Shown: piece after piece, positions 35,938 through 43,597 of the stretch
Layout: every line of letters begins with the position of its first letter
Position numbering within the stretch: the first letter of the stretch is position 1
Source of the DNA: JAQBVV01 sp965249205
GTDB taxonomy: Bacteria > Acidobacteriota > Vicinamibacteria > Vicinamibacterales > UBA2999
Length of the DNA: 64,000 nt
Reading direction: 5' to 3'
NCBI GenBank assembly: GCA_965249205.1
Contig: CBDFLL010000005.1
Coordinates: forward strand, 186,001-250,000
Program-made: the position numbers and the translations under genes
Notes under the pieces: generated by a model
Seen by the model: the letters and a program-made list of their open reading frames with translations, nothing else
Told to the model about the DNA's origin: nothing
The model's database searches: none

Positions 35938-36386
35938 ATGCGTATTGCTATCGGCGCGGACTATGCCGGGTTCGACATGAAGAATGAGCTTGTGGTGGCC
36001 CTGCGGGGCACGAGGTTCTCGATCTCGGCACCCATTTGACCGCAGCGGTCGACTACCCGGACTCGGCTGAGGCGGTGGCCACCGGCCTCGCCGACGGTCG
36101 GGCCGAGCGGGGCCTGCTGGTGTGCGGCAGCGGCGCTGGCGTGTTGATTGCCGCCAACAAGGTTCCAGGCATCCGAGCCGCCGTGTGCCACGATACATAC
36201 ACTGCCCACCAGGCTGTTGAGCACGACGACATGAACGTCTTGCGTCTCGGGGCCCGCGTCGTGGGAGCCTCGCTGGCCCAGGAAATCGCGACTGCCTTCC
36301 TGGCGGCGACGTTCTCCGGCGAGGAACGCCATCGACGACGGCTGAGCAAGATACTCGCGACTGAGGCACGTTTCAGCCGAACGTGA
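35938..36386 (+). pseudogene. rpiB: Ribose-5-phosphate isomerase B, frameshifted
   Basis: The ATG at 35938 opens MRIAIGADYAGFDMKNELVVALRG, the RpiB N-terminus, but that frame stops after about 32 codons. From about 36006 the next frame continues GHEVLDLGTHLTAAVDYPDSAEAVATGLADGRAERGLLVCGSGAGVLIAANKVPGIRAAVCHDTYTAHQAVEHDDMNVLRLGARVVG. This is the rest of the family, including the CGSGAG active site. One base appears to be missing in the GCGGGGC tract at 36003-36009. Restoring it gives a normal-length enzyme. Either the gene is dead or the run of Gs was miscalled. Confidence 0.85.
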
Positions 36387-36856
36387 CGCAGCGGGGCCAG
36401 ATTCAGGCAAAGAGCCGGCTGTGCCTGGGCGCGACAGACTGACCGTGCCGATTGTTACCGTTACGAAGGACAGAGAGGCGCACGCCGCGATGGCGGCGGA
36501 GCGTCTCGCGTCCGCGATTCAGCAGTCATGCGCACGGCGAGGACGTGCTCGCGTCTGCTTCACAGGTGGGCGCACGGCGCAGCGCGTGTATCACCAGCTG
36601 GCCGACAGTCGGCGGGCATGGCGGGAGCAGATCGCGTGGGCAGGCGTGCACGCCTTTTGGGGTGATGAACGGCACGTGCCATCCCAACACGTCGACAGCA
36701 ACGTGGGCATGACCCAGCGTGCGCTCTTGTCGCACGTGCCGATACCGTCGAACCAGATTCATCCGATGCGTGGTGATCTCGCGGACGCGGCCGTGGCCGC
36801 GCGCGAGTATGACCGCGTCTTGCCGGTCACCGTGGATGTCATGCTGCTGAGTCTAG

Positions 36857-38151
36857 CAGGCTGCTGAAAAACTCCGTGAAATGGGATCGACAGATCGATC
36901 CCGGCGTACTACCATGCTCCCAACACCGCTGAAGGGAGCCCCATCATGCGCGGACACGATGAGCAAAGCACTCACATGTTCAGCTACCTGTCGCCGGAAC
37001 AGCGCGTGCCAGCCGACCATCCGCTCCGCGCGGTTCGCGCGCTGACGGACGAAGCGCTGAGAACGATGTCGCGCAGGTTCGCCGGCCTGTACGCCAACAC
37101 AGGGCGTCCGTCGATCCCGCCGGAACAGCTGCTGCGCGCGTTGTTGCTGCAGGTGCTCTACACGGTGCGGAGCGAGCGGCTGCTGATGGAAGAGCTCAAT
37201 TACAACCTGCTGTTCCGCTGGTTCGTGGGCTTGAATTTGGACGACCCGGTTTGGCATCCCACCACGTTTACCAAGAATCGCGACCGGCTGCTGGCGGGCG
37301 ATCTCGCGGCCGCCTTCTTTGATGCGGTGCAGGCCCACGCGCGGGCGGCCGGGCTGCTCTCGGACGAACACTTCACTGTGGATGGGACCCAATTGGAAGC
37401 GTGGGCCAGCCTGAAGAGCTTTCGGTGCCGGGACGCGGCGGAGAGCGACCCGCCCGATGACCCCGGGAATCCCACGGTCAACTTCCACGGGGAGCGGCGG
37501 CGCAACGACACGCACCAGTCGACGACCGATCCGGAGGCGATGCTGCCTCGGAAGGGCCAGGGGAAGGAAGCCAAGCTGGCGTATCTGGGCCACGTGCTGC
37601 TGGACAATCGACAGGGACTTGTCGCCAACGTCTGCGCGACTCACGCGACGGGGACCGCCGAACGCGAGGCAGCGGCGCTGTTGCTGGAGGCCAGCGCGCC
37701 GCCGGGCAGCACGGTCGGGGCGGACAAGGGCTACGATGTGGCAAGCTTTGTGGCCGCTGTCCGTATCCGGGCCGTCACGCCCCACGTTGCTCAGAAGGTC
37801 CGCTGGAGTGCGATCGATGGCCGGACCACGCGGCATGCGGGCTATCACGTCAGTCAGCGGAAACGGAAACTCGTAGAACAGGTCTTTGGCTGGATGAAGA
37901 CCGTCGGCGGCTTGCGCAAACTCCGGCATCGCGGTGTCGCCCTCGTGGATTGGCAGCTTACCTTCGCCGCCACGGTCTATAACTTGGTCCGGCTGCGGAA
38001 TCTGGAGGCGAGGTGTCCCTGATCACCGGCCGCGCGTGTCGCCGGCCCCTTGATCGGGGCCAGCGCACAGCCGTGCGCACCGTTGTCGGCCGGTGGTGAC
38101 TCGCATGATCCTTAGAAAACGGCCCGATCACCCGGGTTCTTCAGCAGCCTG
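36857..38151 (+). mobile_element. IS5-group insertion sequence, copy 2 (complete)
   Basis: 1295 bp with terminal inverted repeats CAGGCTGCTGAA (left) and TTCAGCAGCCTG (right), extending to 16 bases with one mismatch. It is flanked by a 4-base target duplication CTAG at 36853-36856 and 38152-38155, the pattern typical of IS5-group transposition. It interrupts pgl and carries one intact transposase. Near identity to copy 1 indicates recent transposition. Confidence 0.95.
36946..38022 (+). CDS. IS5-family transposase (copy 2)
   Basis: 358 aa, identical to the copy at 13727-14803, with the same DUF772-like N-terminus and DDE residues. In this copy both inverted repeats are present, so it is the likely source of any current transposition, including of the end-truncated copy's relatives. 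The region antisense to it also carries long open frames, which I treat as high-GC shadows. Confidence 0.95.
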   Translation: MRGHDEQSTHMFSYLSPEQRVPADHPLRAVRALTDEALRTMSRRFAGLYANTGRPSIPPEQLLRALLLQVLYTVRSERLLMEELNYNLLFRWFVGLNLDDPVWHPTTFTKNRDRLLAGDLAAAFFDAVQAHARAAGLLSDEHFTVDGTQLEAWASLKSFRCRDAAESDPPDDPGNPTVNFHGERRRNDTHQSTTDPEAMLPRKGQGKEAKLAYLGHVLLDNRQGLVANVCATHATGTAEREAAALLLEASAPPGSTVGADKGYDVASFVAAVRIRAVTPHVAQKVRWSAIDGRTTRHAGYHVSQRKRKLVEQVFGWMKTVGGLRKLRHRGVALVDWQLTFAATVYNLVRLRNLEARCP

Positions 38152-38443
38152 CTAGGAGCGGATGCCCACATCGCATCCATTTTTCCCGGCAGTCCTCTGC
38201 TCGAGCGCGGCGTGGAGAACGCCGCGCTCGGAGGCAGCCGCGTTCAGGCGGTCTGGGTGGGTCATCTCAGCGCGTGGCGCATCACCCTGACTCCTGTGGC
38301 AGTCCTGAATGCGCCAACGATTTTTGTACTCGCGGCGGGTCCAGACAAGGCGACGGCGGTACATGCTGCGCTGGATGCGCCGATCGACGTTACACACCGG
38401 CCGGCTCAGTTGCTACGCGCAGCGGGCGACCGAGTCGAATGGA

Positions 38444-38676
38444 TTATCGATGCTGCTGCCGCTCGATCACGTGTCGCACCGCGCGCGTGACCACGACCGT
38501 TGAGCCGATCGCCACGACCAGGCCATCGGCCAGGAGTGCGGGTCGCATCGCGCGTTGGAGAGACACCGGCGGCGAGCGATGCGACATCTCCGATCACTTT
38601 TCCGTAGTACGCGGACAGCACGATGACGGGAATCATGCGTGCCGAGTGCGAGGATGGCCGGCACCAGCCAGTCCAT
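38444..38676 (-). pseudogene. Small two-helix membrane protein with two apparent frameshifts
   Basis: The ATG at 38676 overlaps the stop of the upstream gene (TAATG) and opens MDWLVPAILALGT. The frame then shifts to MIPVIVLSAYYGKVIGDVASLAAG, and again to VSLQRAMRPALLADGLVVAIGSTVVVTRAVRHVIERQQHR before a TAA at 38444. Joined, this makes about 77 residues with two hydrophobic helices and a basic end. The coupled start and hydrophobic pattern argue for a real gene. The 3' end overlaps the 3' end of the pgl remnant on the other strand. No function is recognised. Confidence 0.4.
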
Positions 38677-39410
38677 TACTCGGTTTCAGATTGGCTGCCA
38701 GTCGTAGCGGCAGCCGGCGCGTCCGGCGGTGCTTCAGTGTTCGGTGGTGCCTCGTTCACGTCGGCCGTCGCCACCGGCTCGACCGGTCGGGTCGTTGAGC
38801 GTCGTGACCTCCGCCGGCGCTTGGAGAACACGCGCGACAGGCGGTCGAGCGCCTCCGCCGCGCCTTGCAATCCGGCGGCGATTTCATCCGCGTCTGTCCA
38901 CGCTGTGGGATTCAGTCGCTCTGCCAGGGCCTGGAGCGCCTCCCGTCGTGTCGCATCGGACGTACGCTCTGGAATGCGGTCTCGCACGATCGGATACCAG
39001 AGGGAGAGGAACGCCATCCGGGCGTCCGGCGTCGAACCGTCGATTTTCGAAGGGATAGGCGGCCGCGGTGGAGTCGGTGTCTGCGCCGGCGTGGCGGATG
39101 GCCTGCCCGCCGGGGCCGCTCGTGGCTCTTCACTTCTACGAGATCTTCGACCCCGGCGCGGGTCTGGACTGTCGTCGACCACTTGCCGATCAGCCATGAT
39201 CGCCTTCCAGTCAAACGCGATCGTTGGGTAGCTGAGCTCGATGCTCTGTCGCGCCTCCGGTTCGAACGCGACGCGCCCACCATGCACACCGCCGGGTGTG
39301 CGGAAGACGTAGAGGATTCGGGAGCGTTGGCCGGAGCCCTCGCGGAACGAGTGAATAAGATACGTCGTTTCGTATCCGCGTTTGTCGCGGATCATGCGCA
39401 GAAACGGCAC
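38676..39410 (-). CDS. Conserved protein of unknown function, Pro-rich linker
   Basis: 244 aa. The N-terminal ~80 residues form a folded-looking domain (MPFLRMIRDKRGYETTYLIHSFREG ... RSRILYVFRTPGG ... LSYPTIAFDWKAI). I associate this with proteins common in Acidobacteriota but cannot name it. A basic and Pro/Ala-rich linker follows, then a helical segment (ARMAFLSLWYPIVRDRIPERTSDATRREALQALAERLNP) and an Ala/Pro/Thr-rich tail. It is the middle gene of a three-gene minus-strand unit, six bases after the H1-tailed gene and overlapping the small membrane gene. Confidence 0.6.
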   Translation of the reverse strand: MPFLRMIRDKRGYETTYLIHSFREGSGQRSRILYVFRTPGGVHGGRVAFEPEARQSIELSYPTIAFDWKAIMADRQVVDDSPDPRRGRRSRRSEEPRAAPAGRPSATPAQTPTPPRPPIPSKIDGSTPDARMAFLSLWYPIVRDRIPERTSDATRREALQALAERLNPTAWTDADEIAAGLQGAAEALDRLSRVFSKRRRRSRRSTTRPVEPVATADVNEAPPNTEAPPDAPAAATTGSQSETE

Positions 39411-39416
39411 GTGCGA

Positions 39417-40136
39417 CTAACGCTTCTTCACCCTCGACGACCTCGAGGCTTTCTTCGCCGTGCGCGCCGGTCTTGTGGATTTGGCGGCCCTGGTAGACTT
39501 GGCGACCTTCTTTGCAACCTTCTTCGCAGCCATTTTTACAATCTTGGTGACCTTGCGCGGAGCTGAGGTGCGCACGACGCGTTTCTTGCCCGGGGTCTCT
39601 CGCGGCGCGGGGCGCCGCGACTTGGTACGGCTGGCGGTGGTCCGCTTGGACGCAGCCCGGCGCGCCGGGGGCGCGGTCTTCGAGGCACGCCGGTCGCGAG
39701 ACTTGCGGGTCGCAAGCCTGTGGACAAGCACGAACAGGATCTGATCACCCAGCGTGTTGTAGGCCCAGATCTCAGAGACGGAAATCTGCAGAGACGCGCA
39801 CAGCCGTCGCGCGGCATCCACGCTGGAGACCGGAATGTAGAGGTGCAACGGCGCCCGAAGGCGGGCGAATGTTGCCCATTGCGCCATCGCCTCGAGATGG
39901 TTGACTGATTCCGCAGTCTCCACCTCGACCATGCCCAGGAGCTTGGGACGGGCATCCGATGATTGGAGGACCAGATCTGGGTACCAGGCGGACCCCCCAA
40001 CCACGACCGGTACCGTCTGCTCGTGGCCAGGATTGATCGAGACCTCGAACTTTCGCTTGTATTTTGCTTGGAGCAGACGAATCACCCGATCGTGCTCAAG
40101 TTGCTCGCGGACGGGCCGCACCAGAATCGGGCTCAA
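39417..40136 (-). CDS. Possible PD-(D/E)XK-like protein with lysine-rich histone-H1-like tail
   Basis: About 239 aa from a TTG at 40136 that has GAGGGGAA upstream; a GTG at 40220 is in frame but lacks such a site. The N-terminal half reads REQLEHDRVIRLLQAKYKRKFEV, then WYPDLVLQ, then KLLGMVEVETAESV and a helix with QW. This has the order and spacing of a PD-(D/E)XK nuclease core, with ExE rather than ExK. The C-terminal ~90 residues are Lys/Arg/Ala/Thr-rich with (K/T)AAKKVAKKVAKS-like repeats, as in histone-H1-like bacterial tails that bind DNA. Nuclease activity is inference. A TATATT at 40173-40168 could be its -10 box. Confidence 0.55.
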   Translation of the reverse strand: MSPILVRPVREQLEHDRVIRLLQAKYKRKFEVSINPGHEQTVPVVVGGSAWYPDLVLQSSDARPKLLGMVEVETAESVNHLEAMAQWATFARLRAPLHLYIPVSSVDAARRLCASLQISVSEIWAYNTLGDQILFVLVHRLATRKSRDRRASKTAPPARRAASKRTTASRTKSRRPAPRETPGKKRVVRTSAPRKVTKIVKMAAKKVAKKVAKSTRAAKSTRPARTAKKASRSSRVKKR

Positions 40137-40228
40137 CAGGTTCCCCTCAGGGTGTGCAAACCGGCTGAATATAGCACACGCTTCGGCGTCAGCCTTGACG
40201 ACACATTTTCCGCGCCCCACAATGTACC

Positions 40229-40633
40229 GTGCCCCAAGACGCGGTCGCGACGGCAGGACGCATCCTCCTGGTCAATGATGACGCGAGCGTGACCGACTGG
40301 TTTTCGCGAACGATGAGGCTGGAGGGGCACGAAGTGTGGGCGGCGCGGTCGGCCGACGACGGTCTCGGGCTCGCGGGGACCCACCGGCCGCACGCCGTTA
40401 TTTTTGACCTCAGAATGCCACTCACCAGCGGTGTGCGGTTCCTGCACGCGGTTCGTGCGACCACCGGCCTGCTCACGGTACCTTGTGCGATCGTGACGAG
40501 CGACTATGCCCACGACGAGGCACAGGCGTCGGAGATTTCGGCGCTCTACGTGGAACTGCGATATCGACCGCTATGGTTGGACGAACTGGTGGCGCTCGCG
40601 CACGAACTCCTCGCCCTTCCGGTCCAGAGCTGA
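40229..40633 (+). CDS. Stand-alone response-regulator receiver domain
   Basis: 134 aa from a GTG at 40229. It contains a single REC domain: ILLVNDDASVTDW (acidic pair), VIFDLRMPLTSG (phospho-Asp) and AIVTSDYA (Thr/Ser). The usual KP motif is RYRPL, so the conserved Lys is replaced. No output domain and no histidine kinase are nearby. Its stop is four bases before the hemE ATG, suggesting co-expression with haem genes, although a functional link is not established. Confidence 0.8.
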   Translation: MPQDAVATAGRILLVNDDASVTDWFSRTMRLEGHEVWAARSADDGLGLAGTHRPHAVIFDLRMPLTSGVRFLHAVRATTGLLTVPCAIVTSDYAHDEAQASEISALYVELRYRPLWLDELVALAHELLALPVQS

Positions 40634-40637
40634 CAAC

Positions 40638-41669
40638 ATGCTGAATTCCCGCTTTCTCAAGGCGTGCAGGCAGGAGCCTGTCGACGCTACGCCCATCTGG
40701 TTCATGCGCCAGGCCGGCCGGTACATGCCTGAGTACCGCACGCTCAGAAAACAGTACTCGCTGCTCGATATCTGTCGCGCGCCGGAGCTGGCAACGGAGG
40801 TCACGCTGCAGCCGATCAGGCGCCTCGAGGTGGACGCGGCGATTCTGTTCTCCGACCTTCTGCTCCCCCTGGAACCGATGGGGCTTCCGTTTGATTTTAT
40901 CAAGGGCGAGGGTCCGCAAATCGAGCGCCCCATCGAGTCGCCCGCAGATATCGATGCCCTGCGAGAGTTCGAACCCCAAGTGGCATTAGCCCATGTCCTG
41001 GAAGCGATTCGGCTCATCAAGCAGGAACTGGCTGGGCGCGTACCGCTGATCGGCTTTGTCGGCGCACCCTTCACGCTGGCCTCTTACGCGATCGAAGGCG
41101 GGCACTCGAACAACTTTGCCCGCACCAAATCACTGATGTACGGCCATCCAGAGGCGTGGCACCGCCTCTGCGACCGTCTGGCGACGATGGCGGGCAACTA
41201 CCTCACCGCACAGATCGATGCAGGCGCGGATGCGGTGCAAGTATTCGACTCGTGGGTTGGCGCGTTGGGCGCGACTGACTACCGCGAGTTCGTCATGCCG
41301 CATACGCAACGCATTTTTCAGACGGTCGCGGGGCGAGTGCCGACGCTGCACTTCGGCACGGGGACCTCAGCGATACTCTCGGAACTGAGGGAGACGGGCG
41401 GCGACGTCATCGGCGTTGACTGGCGGATTCCGCTCGACCGGGCCTGGGAGCGCATCGGCCACGATCGCGCCGTGCAGGGCAATCTCGATCCGACCTTGTT
41501 GCTCGGCCCTCCGAAACGGATGCTCAGCCGCACCGACGATATTCTCGCCCGCGTCGCCGGCCGCGCCGGGCATATCTTTAACCTCGGCCACGGGATCTTG
41601 CCGTCGACGCCCGTTGAACATGTGCAGATGCTTGCACAGTACGTGCATACGGCGTTGCCCCGCCCGTGA
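40638..41669 (+). CDS. hemE: Uroporphyrinogen decarboxylase
   Basis: 343 aa from the ATG at 40638. It decarboxylates the four acetate side chains of uroporphyrinogen III to give coproporphyrinogen III. Signatures are the N-terminal PIWFMRQAGRYMPEYR, AAILFSDLLLPLEPMGLPFDF, GFVGAPFTLASYAIEGG, QVFDSWVGAL and FNLGHGILPSTPVEHV. The frame is open further upstream over the receiver gene, but homology begins at MLNSRFLKACRQEP. Confidence 0.97.
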   Translation: MLNSRFLKACRQEPVDATPIWFMRQAGRYMPEYRTLRKQYSLLDICRAPELATEVTLQPIRRLEVDAAILFSDLLLPLEPMGLPFDFIKGEGPQIERPIESPADIDALREFEPQVALAHVLEAIRLIKQELAGRVPLIGFVGAPFTLASYAIEGGHSNNFARTKSLMYGHPEAWHRLCDRLATMAGNYLTAQIDAGADAVQVFDSWVGALGATDYREFVMPHTQRIFQTVAGRVPTLHFGTGTSAILSELRETGGDVIGVDWRIPLDRAWERIGHDRAVQGNLDPTLLLGPPKRMLSRTDDILARVAGRAGHIFNLGHGILPSTPVEHVQMLAQYVHTALPRP

Positions 41670-41734
41670 GCGCCGCGAGTATTGTCGCTCGCCTGCCTGG
41701 CCACTCCCTGAGCATCGTATCGCTCGCCGTTGTG

Positions 41735-42002
41735 TTAAGCAGCCCGTGGTACAAGTCCGTCTGCATTCGACGAGCGACGCATCCTCGCGATCGGCGTTGC
41801 TCCTCCCTCAAATACGGGCGGTATTTTCAGTCGTCGCGCCTTGTCCGCGAGCGCGGATTCCGCAGGCGTGCCACGACGGAGCGAAATCCGCGCGAGGCGC
41901 TTCGTTCGTCTAGCGCGGATTTCAGTAGTACGTGGTAGAGGGTCATGGCCCCGCTCATGAAATCCGCGTTAGGTGCGACGCCGGACTTTCACCACGGGCT
42001 GC
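41735..42002. repeat. Large inverted repeat of the GCAGCCCGTGGT family with nested elements
   Basis: The left arm GCAGCCCGTGGTACAAGTCCG starts at 41739 and the right arm CGGACTTTCACCACGGGCTGC ends at 42002; they match at 19 of 21 positions. The arms bracket about 220 bases that contain a block shared with 51691-51750 (GTTGCTCCTCC...GGCGGTAT), a decayed GCGCGGATTCC...GAAATCCGCGC pair at 41850-41895, and MITE copy D. This accounts for nearly all of the 387-base gap between hemE and hemG, which therefore looks like a nest of repeats. Confidence 0.7.
41910..41972 (+). repeat. MITE-like element, copy D (63 bp, minimal)
   Basis: Begins CTAG then CGCGGATTTCAGTAGTACG and ends CCGCTCATGAAATCCGCG then TTAG. 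It keeps both termini and the GCTCATGAAATCCGCG end seen in copies A and B, but almost no interior. It is nested in the larger inverted repeat at 41735-42002. Confidence 0.78.
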
Positions 42003-42056
42003 CAAGGGCACGTCCTCGCGCGCGCTCGACCGACGCGTCGGGAAGCGAGCAGCCCC

Positions 42057-43433
42057 GTGATCAACGAACACGTTGATGTCGCGGTGGTCGGCGGGGGCAT
42101 TGCTGGGCTTTCTGCGGCCTACGAATTGGAACGGCGTGGGCTGGTGGTGCGGCTGCTCGAGGCGTCGGGGCGCCTCGGCGGTGTGATCCGCACGGAACGC
42201 ACCGATGGCTGGACTATCGATGCAGGGCCCGACGCCCTGCTTGCTCAGAAGCCAGCGGCGGTTCAGCTGTGCCGGGAGCTCGGGATCGGCGACCGGCTTG
42301 TCTCCACGCAGATCCCGCGCACGGCTTACGTACTGCGGGACGGACGGCTGCGACCGTTGGTGGAAGGGTCGTTCCTCGGTTTTCCGGTTGGTGCTAGCGC
42401 GTTGGTGCGCTCGTCGCTGTTTTCGTGGCGCGCGAAGCTTCGAATGGCGTGCGAGGTGGTTGTGCCGCCGGCGAGCGGCGGTGACGAGTCAATCGCCTCG
42501 TTCACACGGCGGCGGTTTGGACAGGAGGCGCTCGACTACCTCGGCGAGCCCCTCCTCGCCGGGATCCACGCCGGGGACGCCGAGCGCCTGTCGATGGAGG
42601 CGCTGTTTCCCCGCCTGATAGATGCGGAACGCCGAGCCGGCAGTGTGCTTCGTTCGCTCCGCGCCCTCAAGGTTGCGCCGTCACCGAAAGGTGCGTTCGT
42701 GTCCCTGCCAGGCGGCCTCGGCGAGCTTGTCGACACGTTGTCCGGCGCGCTGCGGCCAGGCACCGTCCAGCTCTCGTCGGCGGTTGACGCCCTCCGTCGA
42801 GCAGGAACGTTTAGTATCGATTCGCAGGGCGCGCCGGTCCGGGCACGCGCCGTTATCGTGTGTGCGCCAGCGTACGCCGCCGCCGGGATGCTGCGGGCCA
42901 TTGACGCACCCCTGGCGGCCCTCTGTGACGCCGTGCCTTACGCGTCGACGGCGACCGTCGCGTTTGGGTACCGCCGAGCGCAAGTCTTCCACCCGCTCAA
43001 CGGGTCGGGCTTTGTTGTCCCACGCGTCGAACGGTACCCGCTGCTCGCCGCGACCTGGGTAACGTCGAAGTGGCCCGGCCGCGCGCCGGATGGCCATGTT
43101 CTGCTCCGTGGATTCCTTGGAGGCGGGCGCGATCCCGACCGACTCGACCAGAGCGACGACGATCTCGTCCGGCTGGCTCAGGACGCGCTGGTAGGCATCC
43201 TGGGTATCAAGGGCGACGCTGTCCTGACGCGGCTCTCGCGATACCCGCGTCAGAGCCCGCAGTACGAGGTCGGTCATCTGACGCGCGTCGCGTCCATAGA
43301 GGAACGGCTGTCGGCGGTGCCGGGGTTATTTCTGGCGGGCAGCGGCTTCCGCGCGATCGGCATCCCTGACTGCATCGCTGATGGGCGTGCGGCGGCGACG
43401 CGCGCTGCAGCCTACCTGACCGCCAGCGCCTAG
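42057..43433 (+). CDS. hemY: Protoporphyrinogen oxidase (HemG/HemY flavoprotein type)
   Basis: About 458 aa from a GTG at 42057, just before the FAD motif VDVAVVGGGIAGLSAAYELERRG. It oxidises protoporphyrinogen IX or coproporphyrinogen III using FAD. Family features are RLGGVIRTERTDGWTIDAGPDALLAQKP, EPLLAGIHAGDAERLSMEALFPRL, and the C-terminal GLFLAGSGFRAIGIPDCIADGRAAA. It follows hemE on the same strand, separated by a nest of repeats. No hemH or chdC is visible, so the oxygen-dependent branch used cannot be decided. Confidence 0.93.
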   Translation: MINEHVDVAVVGGGIAGLSAAYELERRGLVVRLLEASGRLGGVIRTERTDGWTIDAGPDALLAQKPAAVQLCRELGIGDRLVSTQIPRTAYVLRDGRLRPLVEGSFLGFPVGASALVRSSLFSWRAKLRMACEVVVPPASGGDESIASFTRRRFGQEALDYLGEPLLAGIHAGDAERLSMEALFPRLIDAERRAGSVLRSLRALKVAPSPKGAFVSLPGGLGELVDTLSGALRPGTVQLSSAVDALRRAGTFSIDSQGAPVRARAVIVCAPAYAAAGMLRAIDAPLAALCDAVPYASTATVAFGYRRAQVFHPLNGSGFVVPRVERYPLLAATWVTSKWPGRAPDGHVLLRGFLGGGRDPDRLDQSDDDLVRLAQDALVGILGIKGDAVLTRLSRYPRQSPQYEVGHLTRVASIEERLSAVPGLFLAGSGFRAIGIPDCIADGRAAATRAAAYLTASA

Positions 43434-43449
43434 TTGGGTCGGGGGTCGT

Positions 43450-43597
43450 CTAGCGCGGATTTGATGAGCGCGTAGCTCCCGAGTAACCGCAATCAGTACC
43501 AGCGTCCCCAGGTCCAGGGCATACGCAGCCATCAGTCTCCTCACCACCCGCAGGAGTACCACGGCCGAGTACGAGGTACGAGTGAAATCCGCGCTAG
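43450..43597 (-). repeat. MITE-like element, copy E
   Basis: 148 bp with CTAG at both ends and termini CGCGGATTTGATGAGCGCG and CGAGTGAAATCCGCG. In reverse complement it aligns over its length with copies A and B (TCGGCCGTGGTACTCCTGCG, GCGGTTACTCGGGAGCTACG). It fills the gap between hemY and pepF. Its terminal CTAG supplies the TAG stop of pepF. Confidence 0.88.

Larger units (their letters stand above)
36421..38490 (+). pseudogene. pgl: 6-phosphogluconolactonase interrupted by an IS5-group element
   Basis: The 5' part (36421-36852) encodes ARVCFTGGRTAQRVYHQLADS, WAGVHAFWGDERHVPSQHVDSNVGM and DVMLLSL. The 3' part (38153-38490) encodes GADAHIASIFPGSPLLERG ... VGHLSAWRITLTPVAVLNAPTIFVLAAG and WIIDAAAA. 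Removing the IS and one CTAG copy joins them in frame as LLSLGADAHIASIFPG, matching the family consensus LLGxGxDGHxASLFPG. The product hydrolyses 6-phosphogluconolactone in the oxidative pentose phosphate path. Even the joined sequence departs from consensus (DAH for DGH, GGRTAQ for GGSTP). It lies downstream of the frameshifted rpiB. Confidence 0.85.

Noticed and set aside
36853..37929. Long minus-strand frame opposite the IS transposase, and its twin at 13673-14710
   Set aside because: It mirrors the transposase exactly in both copies and has no protein features of its own.
40195..40226. TTGACG...AATGTA as a promoter for the receiver gene
   Set aside because: The spacing is about 20 bases and the -10-like box is only a few bases before the GTG, leaving no room for a leader or ribosome-binding site.
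43450..43597. Small hydrophobic peptide encoded by MITE copy E (VVLLRVV-RLMAAYALD)
   Set aside because: A similar frame exists in copy A but is broken in copies B, C and D, so it is probably a by-product of the repeat sequence.
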